A stretch of 20,941 nt of DNA from an uncultured Clostridia bacterium (GTDB lineage Bacteria > Bacillota > Clostridia > TANB77 > CAG-508): contig CAKPKI010000018.1 in NCBI GenBank assembly GCA_934167135.1, positions 1-20,941 of the forward strand, given 5' to 3'. Made by a program: the position numbers and the translations under genes. Numbering within the stretch: position 1 is the first letter of the stretch; each line of letters opens with the position of its first letter. This document shows, in pieces, positions 1-5,803 of this stretch. The notes under the pieces are model-generated. The model saw only the letters and a list, made by a program, of their open reading frames with translations. It searched no databases and was not told where the DNA came from.

Positions 1-384
1 CTATTAAAGCAGTATGGTTGGGGAATAGATAAAATAAAGAAACATCAAGACTTTGCAAATAAGTATTGCCCACACCGTACACTAGATATGGGATGGCAAA
101 GATTCTTAAATATGGTTAGTTATTATTTAGAAGTTAAACCAATTGAAAATGAAAATAATATAGAAAGTGGAAGTGATGAACCAGTGAGAACATATCAAAA
201 TGGAAGTACAAGCGAAAATGTTTATGCAGATACAGCTTGTACTAAAAAAATAGGAAGTTTAAATCCTCGAGAAGAATGTGACTGCTTTGGAATATTCAAT
301 GACAGAGCAATGGTAAGATATAATGTAAGTGGAACTTCAAATTACAAGATAGGATTTTGCAAGTGGCTTGGAGGAGTAAAATAA
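1..384 (+). CDS. Phage-type N-acetylmuramoyl-L-alanine amidase (endolysin), C-terminal part
   Basis: The reading frame is open from base 1, so the gene starts outside the window; 127 codons and the TAA are present. The first ~45 residues match the end of an Amidase_2 (T7 lysozyme-like) domain: YGWGIDKIKKHQDF followed by NKYCPHR, where the Cys (residue 23 of the fragment) is the usual third zinc ligand. The rest, with NGSTSENVYAD and GSLNPREECDCFG, looks like an SH3-type wall-binding tail. Enzymes of this family cut the amide bond between N-acetylmuramic acid and L-Ala in peptidoglycan, and in phages release virions at lysis. A hairpin terminator follows at once, so this is probably the last gene of a late phage operon. 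An autolysin is the alternative; the nearby attachment-site remnant favours a prophage. Confidence 0.82.
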   Translation, partial: LLKQYGWGIDKIKKHQDFANKYCPHRTLDMGWQRFLNMVSYYLEVKPIENENNIESGSDEPVRTYQNGSTSENVYADTACTKKIGSLNPREECDCFGIFNDRAMVRYNVSGTSNYKIGFCKWLGGVK

Positions 385-393
385 AAAAAAGAT

Positions 394-411
394 GCCCCTA
401 TATTTAGGGGC
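394..411. terminator. Bidirectional intrinsic terminator
   Basis: A perfect 7-bp stem (GCCCCTA 394-400, TAGGGGC 405-411) has a TATT loop, an A-run before it and an A/T-rich tail after it. It sits between the convergent endolysin gene and the minus-strand gene ending at 417, so it can serve both. Confidence 0.8.
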
Positions 412-416
412 AAAAT

Positions 417-710
417 TTATTCTTCTTCTATTTTTTCAACTAGTGACATAAAAATTTCAATATCGGCATCATATTGATGGTTGACTGTAAATATGGTATT
501 TTTATATTTATTTCCGATTTTTTTAAATCTAATTCGTATTCCTTTTTCATTTTTATTTATTGTTTGATTACCAGAGAGTGGTTCTGATTTTAAATCGTAG
601 ATATCAACATAATCTTGACCTTGTGTCATATAAGCTTTAATACCATACATATTTAGAGTTTCTTTAACAGCATTAAATAGTTCATCTATCAGTACTTCTT
701 TATTATCCAT
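417..710 (-). CDS. Hypothetical 97-aa protein
   Basis: I do not recognise this protein. It is acidic, with a predicted mixed alpha/beta make-up: an N-terminal helix (MDNKEVLIDELFNAVKETL), beta-rich middle stretches (DYVDIYDLK, GIRIRFKKI, NTIFTVNH) and a C-terminal acidic helix. There is no signal peptide or membrane segment. The start is supported by a strong GGAGGGG site 5 bases upstream (716-723 on the complement). It faces the endolysin gene and shares its terminator. Its place at the end of a probable prophage suggests a phage accessory gene, but no function can be given. Confidence 0.6.
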   Translation of the reverse strand: MDNKEVLIDELFNAVKETLNMYGIKAYMTQGQDYVDIYDLKSEPLSGNQTINKNEKGIRIRFKKIGNKYKNTIFTVNHQYDADIEIFMSLVEKIEEE

Positions 711-935
711 AAAAATCCCCTCCTTTTTTTCTATAATATATCACATTAAAATTAAAAATGTTGTCGAAATTTGTCAGTAGCACAAATTATATGTTTTATG
801 GCTAAATTTAAAGTATAGAATTATATTAATTAAAAATAAAAATGGCTTAAAATGGATTTTGAGAGGTTGAAAAAACAGTGATTTTAATAAAAAGAAAAAT
901 GTCGAATATTGTTTTAAAAAAAACTAAAAAAAGTA

Positions 936-964
936 TTGACTTTTCGAAAAAATATTCATATAAT
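936..964 (+). promoter_or_regulatory. Sigma-A type promoter for the 25-aa ORF
   Basis: TTGACT (936-941) and a perfect TATAAT (959-964) are 17 bp apart. It lies in an otherwise empty stretch (711-1022) and points at the small ORF at 1023. I see nothing else in 711-930 except AT-rich DNA. Confidence 0.75.
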
Positions 965-1022
965 TTAGTAAATCATAATAATATTTTACTAAAAGTAGAA
1001 ATATTATGAGGGAGGGATTTAT

Positions 1023-1100
1023 ATGTATCAAGAATGGTTTAAAGAATATGAGAAAATTATAAATGAAGGAAATCAGCAGAAAGATAAAAAAGAAGAATAA
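1023..1100 (+). CDS. Very small ORF, 25 aa, with its own promoter, RBS and terminator
   Basis: ATG at 1023 reads MYQEWFKEYEKIINEGNQQK and then DKKEE to a TAA at 1098-1100. A near-ideal ribosome binding site (GAGGGAGGG, 1009-1017) lies about 6 bases upstream, the consensus promoter at 936-964 precedes it, and a strong terminator begins 2 bases after the stop. The peptide is charged, probably one amphipathic helix, with no signal or membrane segment. The complete expression unit argues that it is real despite its length. Function is unknown; a phage regulatory peptide or a leader peptide are possibilities. Confidence 0.55.
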   Translation: MYQEWFKEYEKIINEGNQQKDKKEE

Positions 1101-1101
1101 A

Positions 1102-1135
1102 TAAAACAGTCATTTTAGACTGTTTTACTTTTTTT
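1102..1135 (+). terminator. Intrinsic terminator after the 25-aa ORF
   Basis: A 10-bp perfect stem (1102-1111 with 1118-1127) has a 6-nt loop and is followed by a T run to 1135. It overlaps the 3' end of the convergent membrane-protein gene, which stops at 1115. Confidence 0.85.
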
Positions 1136-2023
1136 GTTTAGAAGTTTGTGAATTTCTTTATCAGCTTGATTTTGCAAGTTATTAATCTTTTTCTGCGTTT
1201 TCTTTAATTTATTCTCATCTTTATGTTTTTGTTCATTCCACATTTTATATACTTGAATAATGTTAGTATAATAATTATCAATATTATTGTTATTATTACT
1301 TGCAATTTTAATAGCTAAAAGCTCTACAGTATTAAGAAAAGATTGGTGAAGAGAATCGTAAATAAATTGAGAATCCGCAGCTTTACTTGTGATATTTATA
1401 CAAATTGCTTCGAGATGATTTAGAGTATTTTCAACCAACAGCAAAAAATCGCTATTAAATTTTTTTCTCTCTTCTGAATTATAGTGTTTCTTTAAAATCT
1501 TTTCGTATTTTCTCTGAATAGTCTTGCAAGATATTATCTGTTGATAATTTTCAAAACAATTTTTATCTTTAAGGGCACCAGAAACTTCCCATGTTGTAAA
1601 CTGTTTTAACTGCTTACTATGAACTAGTTTGTGCACCATTTTTTTTACATCTTCATTTGACATAAGAACGCATGATATAATAGATAGTTTTTCAATTATA
1701 TTATCTGCAAAGTCAGAAGCTATTTCAGAAGCTTTTTCTTGCTGTTGAATAGCTTTATTCTGGGTGTATTGCATTATAGACCAAAAAGCTGTTATAATTA
1801 GCCCTACAAAAGTAAACCAAATACTTAAATTTTCTAAACTTATTCCAAACAATAAGATTTGTTGACTTTCTATTGACTCGGGATTTTGAATTTGTATATT
1901 AGAAAAGAAAGCATAAGTAATAAGTAGTACAAATCCTAAGGTTAATAATATGCAAAATAATCTTTCTGCAATAAATTTAAAAAGATTACTCAAGTGGTCT
2001 AAGTTAGTTTTTAAAAATTCCAT
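1115..2023 (-). CDS. Membrane protein with two N-terminal transmembrane helices and a long cytoplasmic helical domain
   Basis: The protein has 302 aa. Two hydrophobic segments lie at about residues 20-40 (LFCILLTLGFVLLITYAFF) and 65-85 (LSIWFTFVGLIITAFWSIM). About 200 residues of predicted helix follow, ending in a lysine-rich coiled coil (KLKKTQKKINNLQNQADKEI). The layout resembles small-TM, DUF4760-like proteins found in prophages and defence loci, but I cannot assign a family firmly. The start is supported by an AGAGGATG site and a consensus minus-strand promoter at 2051-2079. It is a single-gene unit facing the 25-aa ORF. A run of five Asn codons near residue 245 is low-complexity. Function unknown. 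Confidence 0.7.
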   Translation of the reverse strand: MEFLKTNLDHLSNLFKFIAERLFCILLTLGFVLLITYAFFSNIQIQNPESIESQQILLFGISLENLSIWFTFVGLIITAFWSIMQYTQNKAIQQQEKASEIASDFADNIIEKLSIISCVLMSNEDVKKMVHKLVHSKQLKQFTTWEVSGALKDKNCFENYQQIISCKTIQRKYEKILKKHYNSEERKKFNSDFLLLVENTLNHLEAICINITSKAADSQFIYDSLHQSFLNTVELLAIKIASNNNNNIDNYYTNIIQVYKMWNEQKHKDENKLKKTQKKINNLQNQADKEIHKLLNKKSKTV

Positions 2024-2050
2024 TTTTCAACATCCTCTCTTGATAAGAGT

Positions 2051-2079
2051 ATTATATAGAGATAGATTAATAAAGTCAA
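2051..2079 (-). promoter_or_regulatory. Minus-strand promoter for the membrane protein
   Basis: On the complement, TTGACT (2079-2074) and TATAAT (2056-2051) are 17 bp apart. The TATAAT lies 28 bp upstream of the ATG at 2023. It is divergent from the small gene at 2168. Confidence 0.75.
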
Positions 2080-2167
2080 GAAAAATGCTAAAAAATGTAA
2101 AAACTAAGACAAACTTCGACAGACAACTCAACATAAATATGATACAATAAAAGCAGAGGTGATGAAT

Positions 2168-2344
2168 ATGCAAGAAAACTATTTAAAATCTCTACAAATG
2201 ATAAAAGTGTTAAATATAAAAACAAGGAAGGAATACAATAAACTACTGAATGATTATTTATTATTATCAGTAGCAAGTTTAAAGTACATATCAAAGAAAG
2301 ATAATTTCAAAGAAATAGTAGTACAAGCTAAAGAAGTCGAGTAG
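2168..2344 (+). CDS. Small hypothetical protein, 58 aa
   Basis: The start is set at ATG 2168 because GAGGTG (2156-2161) is then a ribosome binding site at normal distance; upstream GTG and ATG codons overlap that site. The sequence (MQENYLKSLQMIKVLNIKTR onward) looks helical and contains a mildly hydrophobic stretch (LLNDYLLLSVASLKYIS). A weak promoter (TTCGAC, 17 bp, TATGAT at 2115-2143) lies upstream. The stop codon is inside a terminator hairpin. I do not recognise it; small genes next to an XRE regulator are common in prophage control regions. Confidence 0.5.
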   Translation: MQENYLKSLQMIKVLNIKTRKEYNKLLNDYLLLSVASLKYISKKDNFKEIVVQAKEVE

Positions 2345-2354
2345 GCTTCTTTTT
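2331..2354 (+). terminator. Terminator overlapping the 58-aa gene's stop codon
   Basis: The stem pairs AAGAAGTC (2331-2338) with GGCTTCTT (2344-2351), including one G-T pair, around a GAGTA loop, and runs into TTT. Confidence 0.75.
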
Positions 2355-2373
2355 AGCAGGAAAATATTACATT

Positions 2374-2387
2374 TCCACCATAGTGGA
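2374..2387. promoter_or_regulatory. Operator-like inverted repeat 1
   Basis: TCCACCATAGTGGA has arms TCCAC and GTGGA around CATA. It overlaps the -35 zone of a probable promoter whose extended -10 (TGCTATAAG) lies at 2398-2405, just upstream of the XRE gene. The same 14-mer recurs exactly at 2692-2705. Confidence 0.6.
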
Positions 2388-2440
2388 TAAAATGTATGCT
2401 ATAAGAGTAAGTAAAGCATACTAAAGCTAAAGGTGGAAAA

Positions 2441-2642
2441 ATGAGAATAGAAATATTGTTGAAAGAAATTAGAATTAAAAAGCGGATATAGTTTAGAAAA
2501 ATTGTCAAAAAAAACAGGAATATCAAGCTCACATTTGAATTATATAGAACGAAACGAAAAAGAACCGTCTTTTAGTAATGCAATAATAATAGCACAGGCA
2601 TTGAATATAAAATTAGAAGAATTATATAGAATAGTACCATGA
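2441..2642 (+). pseudogene. XRE/Cro-CI family helix-turn-helix regulator, frameshifted
   Basis: ATG 2441 follows a good AAGGTGG site and reads MRIEILLKEIRIK before an in-frame TAG at 2489-2491. In the +1 frame, joined within the run of five A at 2477-2481, the protein continues as SGYSLEKLSKKTGISSSHLNYIERNEKEPSF and on to ELYRIVP, stopping at 2642. Together these give a complete 66-aa XRE domain: the recognition-helix region is TGISSSHLNYIERN and the family-typical Glu-x-x-Pro-Ser turn is present. Identical inverted repeats on both sides of the gene are its likely operators. The single extra A in a homopolymer could be a true inactivating mutation, a sequencing error, or less likely a slippage site. 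Confidence 0.8.
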
Positions 2643-2691
2643 AAGTACTATTTTATTTTTTCGTATATGAAATCGACGCTTTCATAAAATG

Positions 2692-2705
2692 TCCACCATA
2701 GTGGA
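2692..2705. promoter_or_regulatory. Operator-like inverted repeat 2
   Basis: This is an exact second copy of TCCACCATAGTGGA. It is placed just upstream of a -10-like TATATT (2716-2721) and 43 bp before the ATG at 2749, as the first copy is placed before the XRE gene. The shared site suggests both genes are controlled by the same regulator. Confidence 0.6.
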
Positions 2706-2748
2706 TGGATTTTACTATATTTATATTACAAACGAAAGGAGAAGTAGT

Positions 2749-2883
2749 ATGAATGTAGTAGAAAATGAAATTATTAAGGAACTAAATTGGAAAGAAAGAA
2801 TTGTAGTAAAATTGTTTGCAAAGACATTTGAGAAGGTGTATAATAAGTGCAGAATTAAGGTTGTAAATAGTATATTAAATTAA
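2749..2883 (+). CDS. Small hypothetical protein, 44 aa
   Basis: The start ATG 2749 is chosen because AAAGGAG (2735-2741) lies 7 bases upstream; an ATG at 2689 would put the operator inside the gene. The product begins MNVVENEIIKELNWKERIVV and is basic, short and probably helical (KLFAKTFEKVYNKCRIK). It is controlled by the second operator copy, so it probably belongs to the same small regulon as the XRE gene. Function unknown. Confidence 0.55.
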   Translation: MNVVENEIIKELNWKERIVVKLFAKTFEKVYNKCRIKVVNSILN

Positions 2884-2900
2884 TGCAATAATTAATGCAA
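2880..2900 (+). repeat. Two direct 9-bp repeats TTAATGCAA
   Basis: TTAATGCAA occurs at 2880-2888 and 2892-2900, about one helical turn apart. They lie between the last small gene and the tRNA fragment, where arm-type or Xis sites of a tyrosine-integrase prophage would be expected. The 144 bp between 2884 and 3027 hold no gene. Confidence 0.35.
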
Positions 2901-3027
2901 CGCGATAAAAAAAGAATAAAAAAGTATAAAAATGTTGTTATATGCGGATAGCTTGAAATGGCTTTAAATAGCAGGTTACAGGAAATAATAAAAAAATAAA
3001 GAAAAATATAAAAAGTGCTTGAAAGAC

Positions 3028-3079
3028 CTTAGGAACCAGTGTCAACGACGTGGAGGTTCAAGTCCTCTCATCCGCACCA
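3028..3079 (+). other. 3' fragment of a tRNA-Leu(TAG) gene; probable attachment-site remnant (attR)
   Basis: The sequence from CTTAGGAACCAG through a leucine-type variable arm (GTGTCAACGACG), a T-arm with GGTTCAAGTCC and an acceptor strand ATCCGC plus ACCA is the last ~52 bases of a tRNA-Leu gene. The anticodon-stem 5' strand, D-arm and acceptor 5' strand are missing: the bases before CTTAGGA do not pair with ACCAG. Integrases often recombine in the anticodon or T loop of tRNA genes. The displaced 3' part then stays at one junction and an intact tRNA is rebuilt at the other. Prophage genes lie to the left, so the intact copy should be further left, outside this window. Confidence 0.75.
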
Positions 3080-3120
3080 ATGACGTATCTGTTCGAACTT
3101 TTTATAGAACAGACGGTATG

Positions 3121-3150
3121 AAAATCAATCAGAAATGGTTGATTTTTTTT
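3121..3150 (+). terminator. Intrinsic terminator downstream of the tRNA fragment
   Basis: The stem AAAATCAATC (3121-3130) pairs with GGTTGATTTT (3137-3146) with one G-T pair, and a T run extends to 3150. A second inverted repeat (CTGTTC/GAACAG, about 3089-3112) lies just before it. It may be the original terminator of the tRNA operon. Confidence 0.75.
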
Positions 3151-3186
3151 GTTGTAAAAAAAGTCATCCAATCTTAAAAGGAAAGG

Positions 3187-3468
3187 ATGGTGCTTGAAAT
3201 GAATATAATTAAAGAAGAATTACGATTTGAGGAAAACTTAAAGAAAAGACTTGAATTTATATGTGAGTTCTCAAAGGTTACTCCTACTTTTATCAATGGT
3301 AGCATAAGAAAGATTGATAAAACAAATATCTCATATATTGAACCACATAGAGTAATTATAAAAAACATTACATTTCTGGTCTTTAACTACTCAAATGATG
3401 TTTATATCTCTAATTTAGTAAATAAAATCCGTTTATCTGAATTAGAACAATATTTGAAAAGAATTTAG
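3187..3468 (+). CDS. Hypothetical 93-aa protein
   Basis: I do not recognise this protein. It has a basic helical N-terminus (IIKEELRFEENLKKRLEFIC), a beta-like centre (SYIEPHRVIIKNITFLVFNY) and a C-terminal helix (LSELEQYLKRI). No signal peptide is seen. Two starts fit: ATG 3187 with AAAGGA 4 bases upstream, or ATG 3199 with AAGGATGG. It lies between the attachment remnant and the recombinase leader, on the same strand as the recombinase, but a consensus promoter separates them. It could be host DNA next to the att site or the first gene of the next element. Confidence 0.5.
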   Translation: MVLEMNIIKEELRFEENLKKRLEFICEFSKVTPTFINGSIRKIDKTNISYIEPHRVIIKNITFLVFNYSNDVYISNLVNKIRLSELEQYLKRI

Positions 3469-3479
3469 TTTGTAAAAAA

Positions 3480-3507
3480 TTGACATTTCCTTAAATCGTG
3501 ATATAAT
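3480..3507 (+). promoter_or_regulatory. Near-consensus promoter of the serine-recombinase leader
   Basis: A perfect TTGACA (3480-3485) and perfect TATAAT (3502-3507) are 16 bp apart. The predicted start near 3514 gives a leader of about 175 nt before the recombinase. A promoter this strong is usually held back by another control, here the downstream terminator. Confidence 0.85.
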
Positions 3508-3557
3508 ATAGACAATTAATTATGTATAGTTGTTCGACAAGAGCTATATATAAATGT

Positions 3558-3672
3558 ATGAGTACTTTGAAAAATTTATATTATATTACAGATATATTGT
3601 ATTTTATTACACGATAAATGGATTTAAGAGATGTCAACAGTACTCATATGTACTTTGATGTCTCTTTTTTTG
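3558..3672 (+). promoter_or_regulatory. Terminator/antiterminator attenuator in the recombinase leader
   Basis: Terminator: 3626-3643 pairs with 3650-3666 in a 17-bp stem with one bulged C (3638), then a T run to 3672. Antiterminator: ATGAGTACTTTGA (3558-3570) pairs in all 13 bases with TCAACAGTACTCAT (3634-3647), again bulging C3638. This takes the 5' arm of the terminator. The two folds are mutually exclusive, the classic design of conditional transcription termination. A 31-codon ORF (3522-3617, MYSCSTRAIYKCMSTLKNLY onward) crosses the antiterminator arm, so ribosome movement could set the choice. It lacks a Shine-Dalgarno site, so its translation is uncertain. The ligand or signal is unknown. 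Confidence 0.7.
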
Positions 3673-3688
3673 TTAGGAGGTTTAGAAA

Positions 3689-5617
3689 TTGGGTGAAGAA
3701 AAGAAAAAATGTGGCTTATATATGAGAGTATCAACAGAAGACCAAGCCAGAGAAGGATTTAGTCTACCAGAGCAAAAAGAACGATTAGAATCTTTTTGTA
3801 AATTTAAAGGTTATGAAATAATAGATTATTATGAAGACGCAGGAATTAGTGCTAAAACTGGTAATCATAGACCAGAATTTGAAAGATTAAAAGATGATAT
3901 CAAGGCTAAAAAGATAAATACTATTGTTGCTCTAAAACTAGATAGAATAACTAGAAGTATATATGATTGGGAAAATTTAATGATTTTTTTAGATGAAAAT
4001 GATGCCTATTTAGATTGTGTAAATGATGAAATAAATACAACAAGTGCCAATGGCAAAATGATTTCAAGATTATTAATGAGTGTTAGTCAAAATGAAATTG
4101 AAAGAACAAGTGAAAGAACTAAAGTAGGCTTAGCAGGTGCAATTAAATGTGGTCATATTCCTCACATTGCCCCATTAGGCTATAAGCACGAAGATAAAAG
4201 ATTGGTAATAGATTATTCTACTAAAGATGTTGTAGTTAGAATATTTGATTTATATTATAATGGGTACTCTTATCAAAAAATAAGTAATTTATTCAATGAA
4301 GAAAAAGTATTAGGAAAAGATAATTGGCGAGATTCCACTATTGTTACTATTCTTGAAAATGAAATATATAAAGGTGATTTCGTTCACGGAAAAAGAACAA
4401 AGAACCCTACTTATTATGAAGATGTAGTTGAGCCTATTATCTCAAAAGAAATGTGGGCAGATTGTCAAGTACAGAAAAAGAAAAATTCAAGGAGTTATCA
4501 AAGAACATTGACTTATTTATATTTACAAAAACTAAAATGTCCTAAATGTAATCGTATTTTAGGTGGTAAGGCTACTACAAAGAAAAATGGAAATACCTAC
4601 TTCTACTACTATTGTAATGACTGCAAAATTGAATTTAAAGAAAAGATTATAAATGACTACTTCAATCAATTCATTAGTGAGCTAGTAGAATATGACTCTG
4701 TTGTAAATCAATTCTTCTTGCCTATGATAAAGCAAAAATTTGATGAGCCCAAAGAACAATTAGAAAAAGAAATAAAAGAACAATATAATAAACTCGAAAG
4801 AATAAAAAAGGCTTACATTAACGGTGCTTTTAAAGTACAAGAGTATAAAGAAGAAAAGAAAATTGTTGAAAAAGCAATTACAGAATTAGAGAATAAACTA
4901 GAAACTACTGACTGCACAGAAGAACTTAAATTTACTTTCAAAGATATTTTACTAAAAAGAGACATTGACTTTATTAACAAAATAAAACTAGATAAAGAAT
5001 ATCAAGAAAGAACTAAAACTTGGAAAGATTATACAAGACAAGAACAAGCAGAACTAATAATGAAATACGTTAATGATATTGAACTTGCTTTAGTTGGTAA
5101 TGAAGTAATTGTAACACAAATAAATTTTAGAGAATCAATTTGTAAACCTTGTCAAGAATTATTTGATAAAGGCTATATTGATAATACAAAGCCTATGATA
5201 TTAGGTAATGTATTAGGAAGTGTTAGGTTTAGTAACTATTTGCCAGAGGAAGAAGTTGTCGAAATAATAATGAGATTACAACAATACTATGATGTGCATT
5301 TTACAGAGGCAACATACTATGTACAAAAGCAAATGTTTTACTTTAACTTTGCTGAAGATAATAGTGCTATTGTTAGAGTGTTTCCTTTAGAGGATTATTA
5401 TAAATTAGATCCAGATAATAAAATGGAAACTTATAAATTTGGAATAATCTATATTAATGAAGAGGATAAATTTCAAATGCAAGAAATTGATACAGCATTT
5501 GATTATATTCCAGATGAAAGCAATGATAGTGTAATCTATATGAAAGAGCCTAAACCTATTCCAGTAGGTGTAAAGCCAGTAAACTTCTGCGAAGATAATT
5601 CTAAAGAAAAAAATTAA
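3689..5617 (+). CDS. Large serine recombinase (site-specific integrase), 642 aa
   Basis: It starts at TTG 3689, with TTAGGAGG 8 bases upstream. The resolvase-type catalytic domain spans residues ~8-150: YMRVSTEDQ holds the nucleophile Ser15, followed by the family motifs KLDRITRS and NEIERTSERT. A recombinase domain follows at ~165-275. A zinc ribbon (C284, C287, C309, C312) and a coiled coil at ~345-405 (EKEIKEQYNKLERIKKA onward) come next. Such enzymes integrate and excise mobile elements at short att sites through a 5'-phosphoserine link. The last ~130 residues (from about FRESICKPCQELF) extend beyond the usual 500-550 aa and I do not recognise them. Expression should be governed by the attenuator upstream. 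Confidence 0.93.
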   Translation: MGEEKKKCGLYMRVSTEDQAREGFSLPEQKERLESFCKFKGYEIIDYYEDAGISAKTGNHRPEFERLKDDIKAKKINTIVALKLDRITRSIYDWENLMIFLDENDAYLDCVNDEINTTSANGKMISRLLMSVSQNEIERTSERTKVGLAGAIKCGHIPHIAPLGYKHEDKRLVIDYSTKDVVVRIFDLYYNGYSYQKISNLFNEEKVLGKDNWRDSTIVTILENEIYKGDFVHGKRTKNPTYYEDVVEPIISKEMWADCQVQKKKNSRSYQRTLTYLYLQKLKCPKCNRILGGKATTKKNGNTYFYYYCNDCKIEFKEKIINDYFNQFISELVEYDSVVNQFFLPMIKQKFDEPKEQLEKEIKEQYNKLERIKKAYINGAFKVQEYKEEKKIVEKAITELENKLETTDCTEELKFTFKDILLKRDIDFINKIKLDKEYQERTKTWKDYTRQEQAELIMKYVNDIELALVGNEVIVTQINFRESICKPCQELFDKGYIDNTKPMILGNVLGSVRFSNYLPEEEVVEIIMRLQQYYDVHFTEATYYVQKQMFYFNFAEDNSAIVRVFPLEDYYKLDPDNKMETYKFGIIYINEEDKFQMQEIDTAFDYIPDESNDSVIYMKEPKPIPVGVKPVNFCEDNSKEKN

Positions 5618-5671
5618 CATGGCACGTTTTGTTTTTATGAAATAGAAATGAAAGTGGCGATAGTTAATTTA

Positions 5672-5789
5672 AATAAAATTTATTTGCACAAAATAAATTT
5701 TATTGCCTCGCAGAGCCCCCATGTTATGATAGTATGTCATAACATATAGGGGAGAACGCTTTAGTTAAGTACACTAAATAATTCTCCCC
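5672..5789. repeat. Nested inverted repeats between the two convergent recombinase genes
   Basis: Three hairpins lie in this gap. (1) A 14-bp A/T stem (5672-5685 with 5691-5704) around GCACA. (2) ATGTTATGA/TCATAACAT (5721-5729, 5737-5745), extendable by CCCC 5717-5720 with GGGG 5749-5752. (3) GGGGAGAA/TTCTCCCC (5749-5756, 5782-5789), enclosing TTTAGT/ACTAAA. Hairpins 2 (extended) and 3 compete for the same GGGG. They can act as terminators for both converging genes; the density also fits an element end. Confidence 0.6.
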
Positions 5790-5803
5790 ATAAAATAGCT
5801 TGT

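Noticed and set aside
2088..2294. Hydrophobic minus-strand frame opposite the 58-aa gene
   Set aside because: It overlaps the divergent promoter region and the better-supported small gene and has no RBS.
2944..3079. A complete tRNA-Leu with an insertion, using GCGGAT at 2944 as the acceptor 5' strand
   Set aside because: GCGGAT would pair with ATCCGC, but no D-arm or anticodon-stem 5' strand follows and the 80-nt gap has no intron features; a chance match beside an att remnant is simpler.
3522..3617. Leader peptide gene before the serine recombinase as a firm CDS
   Set aside because: It is placed well for attenuation, but it lacks a Shine-Dalgarno site and begins ~8 nt from the predicted transcript start, so I only mention it with the attenuator.
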